The translations under genes and the position numbers were made by a program. The notes under the pieces were generated by a model. It saw nothing but the letters and a program-made list of their open reading frames with translations, made no database searches and was not told where the DNA came from. Source: Thermodesulfobacteriota bacterium (GTDB lineage: Bacteria; Desulfobacterota_D; UBA1144; Nemesobacterales; UBA2774). Taken from it: a stretch of DNA of 64,000 nucleotides. Shown piece after piece: positions 8,720 to 18,644 of the stretch (position 1 is the stretch's first letter; each line of letters starts with the position of its first letter). The stretch is taken from contig JBFMCV010000008.1 of assembly GCA_040754335.1 (NCBI GenBank), forward strand, positions 62,001 through 126,000, written 5' to 3'.

Positions 8720-9136
8720 ATGAAAAAGCGTGTTGCAGGACTCAAAGTTGTCGGCGTGGAAGAAAAGGTGAAGGAGAAGACTGAAGCCGCGAAAGAGCAG
8801 TATCTAGGTTTGATGGAGTTAAACAAGAATTTCCTTAAGGAAGCCCTTAAAGCCATGGATATGCAGCTCGAGCTGTGGCTCGCCATGCAGCTGGGAGTGC
8901 TCGATTTCATGAAGAACGTATTCGAAGTCCATCCGATGGTGAAACCCTTTGAGCATCACCTGAGCCCCTATTCCGAGCATATCCGGAACCTGAGCGAGTT
9001 CAACAGGGAAATCATCGAGTTGAAGAAAAGTAAAGCCGAGAAAATCGCGAGGAACTTGCAGAAGTACCACAGGAAGACAATCGAGAGCACGATCTCGGCG
9101 TTCGACAAGTACTGCGATCAGCTGAGCACGGTGTGA
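8720..9136 (+). CDS. All-helical, phasin-like protein
   Basis: 138 aa, with GGGAGGGGCAAT before the ATG. The N-terminal 35 residues are lysine-rich with heptad-like spacing (VEEKVKEKTEAAKEQYLGLMELNKNFLKEALK). An amphipathic helix (LELWLAMQLGVLDFMKN) and a second charged coiled coil (LSEFNREIIELKKSKAEKIARNLQKYHRKTIE) follow. The length and helical pattern resemble phasins, which coat polyester granules, but I see no PHA synthase nearby, so the name is only a structural comparison. It could equally be another helical scaffold protein. Confidence 0.7.
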   Translation: MKKRVAGLKVVGVEEKVKEKTEAAKEQYLGLMELNKNFLKEALKAMDMQLELWLAMQLGVLDFMKNVFEVHPMVKPFEHHLSPYSEHIRNLSEFNREIIELKKSKAEKIARNLQKYHRKTIESTISAFDKYCDQLSTV

Positions 9137-9171
9137 GTGGTGCCGGCTTCTAGATTCTCTCTTTGTTTTCA

Positions 9172-9297
9172 TTCCCTCCTTTAGTAAAGGAGGACGATTG
9201 CAAGCAAGCGCGCAATCGGACGCCATTTGCTGATTACTGCCGGGTTGTATTACTCGACACATGTGTAAGATAAGCCAAATGAGGGAGGATTTTTCTT
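9172..9297. repeat. CCTCCTTT hairpin repeat with nested CGATTGC element
   Basis: The outer repeat is CCCTCCTTTAGTAAAGGAGG (9173 onward) and resumes at AGGGAGGATTTTT (9284-9296). Between them is an element with 7-bp arms CGATTGC (9195-9201) / GCAATCG (9212-9218), followed by GGACGCC. Confidence 0.7.
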
Positions 9298-9307
9298 GAG
9301 CAATCCC

Positions 9308-10108
9308 TCACTTCCCCCACCTCGCGGAGATAAATTCGACCGCTTCGGGTATGTTGAGCGCGCGCGTGCTCATCCCCGTGCGGAGATAGAACTTCATGTC
9401 GTTCCCCTCTTTCAGGTAAACGGGCCTCGCTGAAGGGCTCGTTATTATCCTGCATATATCCTTACCCGAGACGGAGTGAAACACCAGGTGCACCAGCCGG
9501 CACGCGTCAGCGCCGAGCTTCTCCGAGACCGCGTTCATCACCTCCTGCGCGAAGCCGTCCCTGTCCTTCCTCTTGAGTATGCCGTAGTCGCGATCTAGCC
9601 CCGTCACCTCCCCCGCGTCGGACACCCCTACGATGAGCGTCCCGCCCTCGGCGTTCATAAACCCCGCGAGAGACTTGAGCGCGGCGTCCTCGACGAGCCT
9701 GCTCGCCCTCGATTCCCTGATGTCCCATTTGAACGTGGCCTTGAACTCGATGGTCTCTCCCTCGCCGTGCGCGATCAGCGCAAGCACGTCCTTCTCGAGC
9801 TCCCCGGAGAGCTTCCGAATATGGAGCGCGCTCCTGTATAACGCGCTGTAAAGGAATGCGGACACGAGCCCGAGGAAAGCGCCCACGCACGCGTAAAAGA
9901 GCGTCTTAAGAGGCATGCCGCCCGCGAGAGCCGCCGTAAGCTCGTGCATGGCGTAATCGATTGCCGAGCCCACAACGGGCCTGTGCTCGAAATAAAAGAC
10001 GAGCGCGTTCACCGGGATCAGGAACAGCACCCCTACGGCCGCCCCTATGAGCACGGGTATGAGGTATAGCAGAAAAGCGCGTGTCGTGAATATCCCGCCG
10101 CCGTTCAT
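9308..10108 (-). CDS. Membrane-anchored Schlafen/AlbA-type ATP-binding domain protein
   Basis: 266 aa from the ATG at 10108; an in-frame TTG lies at 10120. Two hydrophobic helices (about 12-35 and 60-90) form an N-terminal anchor. From about residue 105 comes the AlbA_2/Schlafen core: ETIEFKATFKWD, LAGFMNAEGGTLIVGVSDAGEVTGLDRDYGIL, and the closing FYLRTGMSTRALNIPEAVEFI. The Glu and the EGGTLIVGV strand are the usual family hallmarks. AlbA_2 domains are often found in defence or regulatory proteins; fusion to a membrane anchor suggests action at the inner membrane. Its substrate cannot be told from sequence, and neighbours give no clue. Confidence 0.85.
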   Translation of the reverse strand: MNGGGIFTTRAFLLYLIPVLIGAAVGVLFLIPVNALVFYFEHRPVVGSAIDYAMHELTAALAGGMPLKTLFYACVGAFLGLVSAFLYSALYRSALHIRKLSGELEKDVLALIAHGEGETIEFKATFKWDIRESRASRLVEDAALKSLAGFMNAEGGTLIVGVSDAGEVTGLDRDYGILKRKDRDGFAQEVMNAVSEKLGADACRLVHLVFHSVSGKDICRIITSPSARPVYLKEGNDMKFYLRTGMSTRALNIPEAVEFISARWGK

Positions 10109-10184
10109 TGGTCTGTTCAACCGCCTCTGGCTGAATATTATAAAGCAGTGCTTGCGGTTTAAACAGCGGTGTGTATTTGAATGT

Positions 10185-10277
10185 ATCGCGGCTGGAAGCC
10201 GCTCCTACGATTCAGATAGCGTATCATTATTGTAGGAGCGAGTTCCCGGGTCAAGCCCGGGACAGGCTTGGCGCGAT
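10185..10277. repeat. REP doublet (REPIN-like)
   Basis: Left REP 10185-10208 is ATCGCGGCTGGAAGCCGC plus TCCTAC. The inverted right REP 10232-10277 begins GTAGGAGCG and ends GGCGCGAT. The CCCGGG-TCAAG-CCCGGG palindrome and CAGG are inserted in its loop. Same design as 3295-3382, read from the other strand. Confidence 0.75.
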
Positions 10278-10393
10278 TCCTTTCATACATACTCCCAAAC
10301 AGGTTCAGGATAAATTTCAAGCTGTGGATTTTTTATATTAAAATAGCTAAACATCCAATTCTGTCGGTGATACCAATTTCATAGTGAGTCCCC

Positions 10394-10747
10394 ATGCACG
10401 ACCCCGCTAACTTATTCGCCAGGCTGAAGAAATCCCCCTTCCGCTCCCGCTTCACCCTCCGGGGGAAGGAACTTATCTACCTTAGACATAAGGGAATAGA
10501 CACTATAATGGATCACGCACGCGCCTTTATCGACGAACGCCTCGCCCCCGCCGACCCCCCTAAGGACGGCAAACAGACACCCATGCGGAACCACCCCGTC
10601 TTTATCGCCCAGCACGCTACGGCCACATGCTGCAGGAAGTGCCTCATGAAGTGGCACGGAATACCCGCCCGCGCCCACGCGCTCACCGGTGAAGAAAAGG
10701 AATACGTCCTCTCGATTCTCAGAAAGTGGATGGAGAAATATTTGTAG
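10394..10747 (+). CDS. DUF4186 family protein
   Basis: 117 aa. The motif HPVFIAQHATATCCRKCLMKWHGI (about residues 67-90) is the hallmark of DUF4186, with a CCxxC cysteine cluster and flanking histidines that look like a metal site. The N-terminal part (KKSPFRSRFTLRGKELIYLRHKGIDTIMDHARAFI) is also typical. The function of the family is not known to me. Length is normal for the family. It is monocistronic, with no clear ribosome-binding site. Confidence 0.85.
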   Translation: MHDPANLFARLKKSPFRSRFTLRGKELIYLRHKGIDTIMDHARAFIDERLAPADPPKDGKQTPMRNHPVFIAQHATATCCRKCLMKWHGIPARAHALTGEEKEYVLSILRKWMEKYL

Positions 10748-11038
10748 TTGACACTGTATCCGGCTCGATTAATAATGAACTATCGTCCCGGACACCGATC
10801 CGGGAATCTTATCTTACGCCTGCAGGAGCGGCTTTCCTGAATAGATTCTGAAACAAGTTCAGGACATGGTTCAGGACGGGGCCCGCGATATAAAGAGGTG
10901 TCACAACCAAACCAGGTGGTTGAACTAATAGAGCTTATTTAGCGCGGCACCAGTTTGATCGTCGTGGCTCTCGCCTCAGGGACTACCATTGGACTGACGT
11001 ACTATGCTCCGTAACGGCAAATGCTTTCTCGCACCCCC
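10748..11038. repeat. Intergenic gap with a disrupted REP
   Basis: A REP-type sequence starts at 10822 (GCAGGAGCGGCTTTCC) and ends near 10889 (GCCCGCGAT). CTGAAACAAGTTCAGGACA palindromes are inserted in its loop. The remaining 140 bp show nothing I recognise. Confidence 0.55.
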
Positions 11039-12067
11039 CTATTTCAGATTTTCGGTGAAAAAGGACGTGAGCTCGTCAAAGGGTATATAATTCACACGGT
11101 CGTACAGGTCCACGTGCCCGGCACCCGGAACGATGTAGAGCTCCTTCGGTTCGGCCGCCAGCTTGTAGGCGTCTTCGCTGAACTCTCTGGAATGAGCGTT
11201 CTCACCCGTGATGAAAAGCATGGGACGAGGAGAAATCGTCTCTATGTCTGCGAACGGATAAAAATTCATGAACTTGACGTTGCTGGTCAACGTTGGGTGC
11301 GTCGTGAGTTTGGGAGACGAGCCCTTGGGGGTATATTCGCCTCGCGGAGTGCGGTAGAAATCATAAAACTCACGCTGAATGGGGTCAGTGTTTTCATTCA
11401 GCTCATGCACTGTCCCACTGGTGTATTTGGTTTCACCTCCGGTGAACTCCACATAGCGTTGCTCGGCTGCCTCTTTGATGATCTGCTTTCTCTGATCCAA
11501 GGTCAAAGAATGTCTGAGCGCGTTACGGTTAGCAGCGCCCATGTCGTACATGCTGACGGTCGCGATGGCTTTCATGCGCGGGTCGATCTTGGCTGCGCTG
11601 ATGACAAAGCTCCCGCTGCCGCAAATCCCGAGAACACCTATCCGATCCCTGTCAACAAACGGCCGGGTGCCCAGGAAATCCACCGCAGCGCTGAAATCCT
11701 CGGCATAGATATCAGGCGAAACAGCGTTGCGGGGCTGGCCATCACTCTCTCCCCAGAAAGATAAATCCAGGGACAAAGTAACGAATCCCTGTTCAGCCAT
11801 TTTCGTGGCATACAGATTCGCACTTTGTTCTTTTACTGCGCCCATAGGATGCCCGACAATGATTGCGGGATTTTTGGTGTTCTGCTTCAGACCTTTGGGA
11901 ATAAAAAGATTCCCCACGACATTCATGTTGTATTGATTTTTATACGTAACCTTTTGCATGGTTACCTTGTCGCTCTTGTAAAAGTTATCTGCTCCTTTGG
12001 ACATATCCTGAGCCTCCACTGAGATTGCACCAATAATAAGTGCTGATAATATGATTAGTTTTTTCAT
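11039..12067 (-). CDS. Exported alpha/beta hydrolase (dienelactone-hydrolase-like)
   Basis: 342 aa; GGAGGTCAA precedes the ATG. A signal peptide (MKKLIILSALIIGAISVEA) sends it out of the cytoplasm. The hydrolase core shows NPAIIVGHPMGAVKEQS near the oxyanion loop, the nucleophile elbow RIGVLGICGSG with Cys in the nucleophile position (as in dienelactone hydrolases), RPMLFITGENAHS before the acid, and PGAGHVDLYD with the late histidine. The start overlaps the stop of the upstream cyclophilin-like gene by 4 bp (ATGA), so they form one operon with the aldo/keto reductase. Codon use is poorer in AGG/ATA than in neighbouring genes, which suggests acquisition. Substrate unknown. Confidence 0.85.
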   Translation of the reverse strand: MKKLIILSALIIGAISVEAQDMSKGADNFYKSDKVTMQKVTYKNQYNMNVVGNLFIPKGLKQNTKNPAIIVGHPMGAVKEQSANLYATKMAEQGFVTLSLDLSFWGESDGQPRNAVSPDIYAEDFSAAVDFLGTRPFVDRDRIGVLGICGSGSFVISAAKIDPRMKAIATVSMYDMGAANRNALRHSLTLDQRKQIIKEAAEQRYVEFTGGETKYTSGTVHELNENTDPIQREFYDFYRTPRGEYTPKGSSPKLTTHPTLTSNVKFMNFYPFADIETISPRPMLFITGENAHSREFSEDAYKLAAEPKELYIVPGAGHVDLYDRVNYIPFDELTSFFTENLK

Positions 12068-12579
12068 TTGACCTCCTGTTCTTTATCGAGCTCTATCGTT
12101 GCCTTTAGCGAACCGGGCACATTAAAAATCTCCTTGTTGCTGTCTATCTTTCCAAGAATGATGAGCCCATTGCCAGAGCTGGGCACAACTTTGTAAAAAA
12201 TTGCCAAATTTCCCCACGGCGCGTAATAAGCAATATCACTGTCAGGATTGTTGGCAGAGCCTTCGATCGTTAGCTTTCGCGGGAGATAACCGATCTTTTC
12301 GGTTTTTACGTAATCTTCCAAATCAAGAGTCAGCGGCAGGAGAGATGCAAAATCGCGCGCCGCCGGACTGTCATTAAGAGTCCCTATCGCTTCCTTGTCT
12401 CCAACTTTTATTCTTATCTTCATACCTTTTCCCGATTCATTAGTTACTTCGGCTGGTTTAACGGAAGGAGCCGTAACCGCGCTCCCTCCATCGGCGCCGC
12501 AGGTGGAGTGGCTAAACATCATTACCGCCGCGAGAACCAAAAACATGCATTCCCTTGTTCTACTAAAACTGCGTTTCAT
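12064..12579 (-). CDS. Cyclophilin-like fold exported protein
   Basis: 171 aa; CGGAGGTGGAGCT precedes the ATG. The signal sequence ends near residue 29 (FSHSTCGADG). The Cys there has a Ser-Thr before it, so lipoprotein processing is possible but not typical. The domain from about 50 matches the cyclophilin-like family (COG2164-type): MKIRIKVGDKEAIGTLNDSPAARDFASLLPLTLDLEDY, then YLPRKLTIEG, DIAYYAPWGNLAIFYK and LIILGKID. This family commonly travels with aldo/keto reductases and alpha/beta hydrolases, as it does here. Middle gene of the three-gene operon. Confidence 0.85.
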   Translation of the reverse strand: MKRSFSRTRECMFLVLAAVMMFSHSTCGADGGSAVTAPSVKPAEVTNESGKGMKIRIKVGDKEAIGTLNDSPAARDFASLLPLTLDLEDYVKTEKIGYLPRKLTIEGSANNPDSDIAYYAPWGNLAIFYKVVPSSGNGLIILGKIDSNKEIFNVPGSLKATIELDKEQEVK

Positions 12580-12600
12580 AGCTCCACCTCCGTAAGTGCA

Positions 12601-13942
<1,342 letters not shown>

Positions 13943-14863
13943 ATGAGTGAGGCAAACAGCATGGAAGATATGCGGAAGGTGTTTGCAAGCAGCATCGCCC
14001 GTTTGACCTTTACCGGTGACCAGCTTGAGACCGCAATTCCAACCTTGTCTTTTTATCGCCTGTTCGGACCCATGGAGCTTAAGAGCCATATATATGAGCC
14101 ATGCGTTTGTTTGATAGCACAGGGAGCCAAACGCGTACTGCTAGGAGCAGACACGTATGTGTATGACTCGCGCAATTTTTTGATATCGTCCCTTCATCTA
14201 CCAACATCTGTGCAGATTATCAAGGCGAGCCGGGAAAAGCCCTACATGGGGCTCATGTTGAAACTTGATCTGCGAGAGATTTCACGACTAATGGCAGAGT
14301 GTGATTTTCCACCGTCGCGTTTGCAGCAACCAAGCCGTGGACTGGTAGTCGGTGAAGTCACGTTGCCATTGCTCAACGCCTTTCAACGGTTGATCGACTT
14401 GCTTTCAGAGCCGATGGATATCCCGATTCTTGCACCGATCATCCAGCGGGAAATTATATACCGTCTACTTGTGAGTGATCAGGGGGCTCGTTTGCGCCAT
14501 ATCGTGTCTGAGGAAAGCCGGAGTCGCGAGATATCACAGGCTATCGATTGGCTGAGGAATAACTTCACTCAACAATTGCATATAGATGATCTAGCAGCTC
14601 AAGTCCATATGAGTACATCTACATTCCATCATCACTTCAAAGCGCTTACGGCTATTAGCCCACTTCAATTTCAAAAACGATTACGTTTAAACGAAGCGAG
14701 GCGGCTAATGCTCGCAGAGCGTATAGATTCAGGGACCGCGGCTTTTCGGGTTGGTTATGAGAGCCAATCCCAGTTCAGCCGCGAGTACAGTCGTTTGTTT
14801 GGCGAACCACCATTACGCGATATCACAAAATTACGCCGAATGGCGGATCCTGTAAGATTATAG
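13943..14863 (+). CDS. AraC-family transcriptional regulator
   Basis: 306 aa from the ATG at 13943; a GTG at 13919 would add 8 aa, and neither start has a good ribosome-binding site. The N-terminal half matches the AraC_N domain (LSFYRLFGPMELKSHIYEPCVCLIAQGAKRVLLGADTYVYD), a small-molecule cupin. The C-terminal third holds two helix-turn-helix units (IDDLAAQVHMSTSTFHHHFKALTAISPLQFQKRLRLNEARRLM and AAFRVGYESQSQFSREYSRLFGEPP). Regulators of this subfamily often sit next to aldo/keto reductase or alcohol dehydrogenase genes, as here on both sides. Codon use differs from native genes. Confidence 0.9.
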   Translation: MSEANSMEDMRKVFASSIARLTFTGDQLETAIPTLSFYRLFGPMELKSHIYEPCVCLIAQGAKRVLLGADTYVYDSRNFLISSLHLPTSVQIIKASREKPYMGLMLKLDLREISRLMAECDFPPSRLQQPSRGLVVGEVTLPLLNAFQRLIDLLSEPMDIPILAPIIQREIIYRLLVSDQGARLRHIVSEESRSREISQAIDWLRNNFTQQLHIDDLAAQVHMSTSTFHHHFKALTAISPLQFQKRLRLNEARRLMLAERIDSGTAAFRVGYESQSQFSREYSRLFGEPPLRDITKLRRMADPVRL

Positions 14864-14891
14864 ATTAGAGTATCGGAGCACCAACACACGA

Positions 14892-14907
14892 CTCAACTGG
14901 AGTTGAG
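14892..14907. promoter_or_regulatory. Short perfect palindrome between AraC and alcohol dehydrogenase genes
   Basis: CTCAACT-GG-AGTTGAG, 7-bp arms, about 28 bp after the AraC stop and 105 bp before the dehydrogenase start. AATTTCTTTTC follows, so it may be a weak terminator of the AraC gene or an operator. Confidence 0.4.
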
Positions 14908-15012
14908 AATTTCTTTTCTATATCCATGCCGAGGTGGAGTCGCTAATGATTCATAATAGTGGCAAACTCGTTCAGGATTAATTAATATCATAGAAACTAC
15001 GGAGGACTTCAC

Positions 15013-16059
15013 ATGAAAGCAACAGTCTACCACGGAGCGAGAGACGTAAGGGTCGAGACGGCCCCCGACCCGGTCATGAAATCGGACAACGACGTAATAC
15101 TCAGGATAACAAAGAGCGCCATTTGCGGCTCAGACCTGCATTTCTACAGGGGCGGCATCCCGCTCGACGACGGCTTCATCGTCGGCCACGAGTTCATGGG
15201 AGTAGTTGAGGAAGTCGGAAAGGGGGTCAAGTATTTCAAAAAGGGCGATAAGGTCGTGGCTCCTTTCTGGGTGAGCTGCGGGCACTGCGTCAACTGCCTT
15301 AACGGCTACCCGACATCGTGCAGGGGAGGGGGAGGGTGCTTCGGGTTCGGCGAGGCGCTCGGAGGTTTCTGGGGAGGACAGGCCGAGTACGTGAGGGTGC
15401 CTTTCGCCGACACTACTCTCGAAAAGGTTCCCGTAAGCCTCGCCGACGAGAGGGTGCTCTTTTTGGGCGATATATTCTCGACAGCGTATTTCTGCGCCGA
15501 GTGGGGGAAGATAAATCCCGGTAACACGGTCGCCGTATTCGGCGACGGGCCTCTCGGGCTTCTCGCGACCGCCTCCGCAAAGCTGTTCGGGCCTTCGAAA
15601 TTGATTACCGTCGGCCGTCACGATTACAGGCTCGATATAGCCAAGAAGATGGGAGCGGATGCGGTAATTAACTCGAAGAACGAAAGCGCCGTGGACAAGA
15701 TACTGGGGCTCACGAACGGGGAAGGGGTCGATGTCGCTCTCGAATGCATCGGGTCCAACCAGGCCGTGCTCGACGCGATAAAGATCGCAAGGCCCGGAGG
15801 CACCATATCGTTCATCGGGTTCATGTTCCAGGAGCTCCCCATTCCCATGCTCGATTTCTACCTCAAGGACCTCACGTTCAGGGGCGGAGTATGCCCGGCG
15901 AAGAACTATATAAGGAAGCTCCTGCCGCTCATAGAGACCGGCAAGATCGATCCGACGGCGGTCATCACGCACGACCTCCCGCTCACCGAAGCGCCCAGGG
16001 GGTACGAGCTCATGGACTCCAAGGCCGAGAACGCCATAAAGGTCGTCCTCACTCCGTGA
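15013..16059 (+). CDS. Zinc-dependent alcohol dehydrogenase (MDR family)
   Basis: 348 aa, with ACGGAGGACTTCAC before the ATG. The catalytic zinc ligands are visible (ICGSDLHFY with Cys, GHEFMG with His-Glu). So is the structural-zinc lobe with four cysteines (SCGHCVNCLNGYPTSC). The Rossmann motif is AVFGDGPLGLLA, and the late GGTISFIGFM is typical. It resembles the threonine/formaldehyde dehydrogenase-like branch. The substrate cannot be fixed; NAD(P)H production is expected. AGG/ATA-rich codon use looks native, unlike the AraC island just upstream. Confidence 0.9.
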   Translation: MKATVYHGARDVRVETAPDPVMKSDNDVILRITKSAICGSDLHFYRGGIPLDDGFIVGHEFMGVVEEVGKGVKYFKKGDKVVAPFWVSCGHCVNCLNGYPTSCRGGGGCFGFGEALGGFWGGQAEYVRVPFADTTLEKVPVSLADERVLFLGDIFSTAYFCAEWGKINPGNTVAVFGDGPLGLLATASAKLFGPSKLITVGRHDYRLDIAKKMGADAVINSKNESAVDKILGLTNGEGVDVALECIGSNQAVLDAIKIARPGGTISFIGFMFQELPIPMLDFYLKDLTFRGGVCPAKNYIRKLLPLIETGKIDPTAVITHDLPLTEAPRGYELMDSKAENAIKVVLTP

Positions 16060-16588
16060 CTTAGGCTGCAATTAAACACGAATCTTCCCGAATAAGACGC
16101 TGAAATGCTGAATCAGAAAATTTCCCTCTCCCTTGAGGGAACGGTTCCGAGCGTGCGCAGGAACCGGTCGGACTTACAACGAAGCTTATGTAGCTAATCA
16201 GCTTCAGGCTCAATGCCGCTTTAACCAAATCAGGTGAAGGGTGAGGGTGTACCTTAATCTTCCTGTCATTCCCATTTTTAAATTTGATTATATCGCGGCT
16301 GGCCTGTCCAGAATACTGAATCAAGTTCAGCACAGGCCTGTTTCAGGAAAGCCGCTCCTACATTTATGATCACAAGCCCCCCCAAAGTCCGGTACGGAAA
16401 TCTCGTCACTTCCCGATAACCCCGCCGTTACCGTGGCACTGCGCTCCCTCCTTAATTAATACTTTACAAAGCCGATAATAATGTTAATAATGTTCTTGTC
16501 CTTGTACTCACATGCAACAGTCGGCGAGTGGTGCTTCCGTGACGGGGACGAAGAATCTCAAACTTTTAATTCGTAACGAGGGTGATGA
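16060..16588. repeat. Intergenic repeats with nested hairpins
   Basis: About 530 bp with no gene. A CCCTCTCCCTTGAGGG repeat (16120-16140) resumes at GTGAAGGGTGAGGGTG (16232-16247). Inside is an element with arms GGTTCC (16143-16148) / GGAACC (16160-16165), followed by GGTCGG. A REP at 16292-16361 (ATCGCGGCT...AGCCGCTCCTAC, with its loop filled by CTGAATCAAGTTCAG palindromes) follows. The last 150 bp are AT-rich and probably promoter. Confidence 0.65.
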
Positions 16589-17149
16589 ATGCTCATAAAC
16601 TGGGATAGTCTCGGTATATCCGGCGAAAGCAGCTTCCTCCAGCTCTTCTACGATCCCCATTCGGAGACCCTGCTCGCGCATTTCTTCAGGGGCATCGGGA
16701 ACGGTTACGGGCTCAAGAGCCTCTGGGCGCGCCGCATCCCGAACGACATGTATGTGAGGCTCACCCCTTCGGACGATCGCCTCAGCTTCGAGGACCCGGT
16801 GCTGTGCCCTTCCTCCCCGCACGTATTCGCTAACGTGATGCGCGTCGGCATGAAGGAGGGCGGTTTCGACGGGTACGAGTGGCACTCAATTCAGCGCATA
16901 GATCTCAGGTCGGGGGATGCGGACGTAATCGCCGCGAGCGGAGGGGCGGGAGTAAACGGAGGGCCCGAGAAAATATGGATAAGCACCCTACACGGCTCGA
17001 GCGCCGACGGGAGCGAGCTCTACTGCTCGGCGGCTTTCCAGAAGAGAGGAGAGGGCGCCGTCTCCCCGACCGAATACTACCTGTCGCGGCTGAACGTAAG
17101 CGAAGGGAGGATCGAGCGGATAACCAGGCTCCCGGCGACGTTTCTATAG
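16589..17149 (+). CDS. Hypothetical cytoplasmic protein
   Basis: 186 aa; GAGGGTGATGA precedes the ATG. There is no signal peptide. The sequence is rich in short beta-strands broken by Gly/Ser turns (FLQLFYDPHSETLLAHFFRG, MYVRLTPSDDRLSF, WISTLHGSSADGSELYCSAAF, YYLSRLNVSEGRIERITRLP), a pattern reminiscent of WD40/TolB-like propeller blades. It is too short for a whole propeller, so it may be a fragment or a partial blade array. No firm family. Confidence 0.65.
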   Translation: MLINWDSLGISGESSFLQLFYDPHSETLLAHFFRGIGNGYGLKSLWARRIPNDMYVRLTPSDDRLSFEDPVLCPSSPHVFANVMRVGMKEGGFDGYEWHSIQRIDLRSGDADVIAASGGAGVNGGPEKIWISTLHGSSADGSELYCSAAFQKRGEGAVSPTEYYLSRLNVSEGRIERITRLPATFL

Positions 17150-17277
17150 TCCGGAAGGGCGAAGTCCTTCCCATGACAGTCGCGGGATCGTCACCGCCGC
17201 CGGATAAAATATCTGACGAAAACCGTCCCGGTTTAGGTTAAACTATACCGGCATACCACATAACGGAGGTAGTTTTA

Positions 17278-17859
17278 ATGAGACCGGCAGTACTTTCTTT
17301 AATTATCGCACTACTTACGGCGGGGGCTTCTTACGCCCAGGATAATAACCGTCAGCAGATGAACATAACCAGCCGCAGTTATTCCCTGAAGTCGAGCTCT
17401 TACATGATGGGCAGGTACGCGGGGATACTGAGCGACATGATTTCGGGCGCGCTGAAGATGGATATCAGCGACGACCAGAAGGCAAAAGTATCGAAGCTCC
17501 GCGATGATTACATGTACCCCATGTCCAGGGACGAGAGTGATCTGCGCAAGGCCGATATGAAAGTCATGAAGATGCTCGGAGACCCGTCCTTCGACCCTGC
17601 CAAGGTGAAGGAAGAGATCGCGAAATCGGACGCGCTCGACAAAAAGGTCTCGGATATGTACGTCGACGCGCTCGTCTCTCTCAGGGACGCGATAGGCAAG
17701 GAAAATTATGTGGAGTTAAACAAGTCTGTTACCAGATACCGGGACAGCCTCGTCCAGATGAGGAAGAATAGACAGCCGCGTTCGATGACGCGCACCATGA
17801 TGAAGAGCGAGCCCGAGAAGACGGGCACGCCTTCCCCGGCCCCGGATAGTAAAAATTAA
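17278..17859 (+). CDS. Periplasmic CpxP/Spy-like helical protein
   Basis: 193 aa; ACGGAGGTAGTTTTA precedes the ATG. A signal peptide ends at residue 20 (ASYAQ). The mature protein is helical: DMISGALKMDISDDQKAKVSKLRDDYMYPMSRDESDLRKADMKVMKMLGDPSFDPAKVKEEIAKSDALDKKVSDMYVDALVSLRDAI. The layout of two long helices, a DPAKV turn, then a helix matches the LTxxQ/heavy-metal-resistance or Spy group of periplasmic chaperone-like proteins. The C-terminal 30 residues are basic then Pro-rich. It lies just upstream of a lipoprotein gene and may be co-transcribed with it. Confidence 0.8.
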   Translation: MRPAVLSLIIALLTAGASYAQDNNRQQMNITSRSYSLKSSSYMMGRYAGILSDMISGALKMDISDDQKAKVSKLRDDYMYPMSRDESDLRKADMKVMKMLGDPSFDPAKVKEEIAKSDALDKKVSDMYVDALVSLRDAIGKENYVELNKSVTRYRDSLVQMRKNRQPRSMTRTMMKSEPEKTGTPSPAPDSKN

Positions 17860-17957
17860 GCGACCCGATGGAGATCGTACCGGAGGGACGACCGGGCAGG
17901 GACGCTCAGGCCCCGGCCCCTGCCGTTACACCAATCTGCCGTGCGAGGATTATCCAG

Positions 17958-18644
17958 ATGAACATGCCCCTTACGCTGATCAGGAACCTGTTTCACAAAA
18001 TCACGGAGCGCATCCCGTCATATAGAGAGCTCAAGCCCAATCCGCTCATTATGGTCTTCCTGACGGCTGCCGCTATCGTCTCGTGCGCCGCCAGGGAATC
18101 AGCTGAGCCTGCGGTCAATACGGACGCAGTAACCCCGGGGGCCTCCGCCGCCGAGGGCGGGCGAGATTCCAGGTCCGCGGCGCCTGAGGACGCCGAGGCT
18201 CACGGTCTGATGCCGCCGGGCTCGCACGTGGCGGCGGCATCCCGCGACGACGACTCATGGCGCCTCGTGACCGACGTGAACTCGGAGAGGGAGTTCGAAG
18301 TCTACGTCGACACTTCCACGATCCAGACGATAGACGGCGAGGTGTATTCGTGGAGCAAGCTCGTATTCGATGAAGACCAGAGGGACTCCGACGGGCTCGT
18401 CTACAGGGAGGTCGTTATCTCGTCCGCGATAGACTGCGCGAAAAATACCTATTCGTACAAGTCCTCCAAGTTCTACGACGCCCTCGGGCGCATGGTGTTC
18501 ATGGAGAACATCGCCACGAACACGAGCGAGATACCCGCGAAGTCGGTCAGCAGGCACATTGCGGATTTCGTCTGCGGTTACGACCCGGCCGCGGCGAAGA
18601 AGGCGGCGCCTCCTATAGCGAATCCCCCGCAGAAATCAAAATAG
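17958..18644 (+). CDS. Putative lipoprotein with surface-adhesin E-like domain
   Basis: 228 aa from the ATG at 17958, chosen for GAGGA 8 nt upstream; the reading frame is open from 17868. A hydrophobic stretch LIMVFLTAAAIVSC ends in a possible lipobox Cys at about residue 44, unusually far from the start. An Ala/Glu-rich linker follows. Residues about 115-210 (WRLVTDVNSEREFEVYVDTSTIQTIDGEVYSWSKLVFDE to YDALGRMVFMEN) match the adhesin-E-like domain, including the conserved SAIDCAKNTY segment. It converges on the DUF488 gene, and the last 9 bp overlap. Confidence 0.75.
   Translation: MNMPLTLIRNLFHKITERIPSYRELKPNPLIMVFLTAAAIVSCAARESAEPAVNTDAVTPGASAAEGGRDSRSAAPEDAEAHGLMPPGSHVAAASRDDDSWRLVTDVNSEREFEVYVDTSTIQTIDGEVYSWSKLVFDEDQRDSDGLVYREVVISSAIDCAKNTYSYKSSKFYDALGRMVFMENIATNTSEIPAKSVSRHIADFVCGYDPAAAKKAAPPIANPPQKSK

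Noticed and set aside
15130-16071. 313-aa open frame opposite the alcohol dehydrogenase
   Set aside because: Shadow of the GC-rich third positions of a well-supported gene; no start signal or domain.
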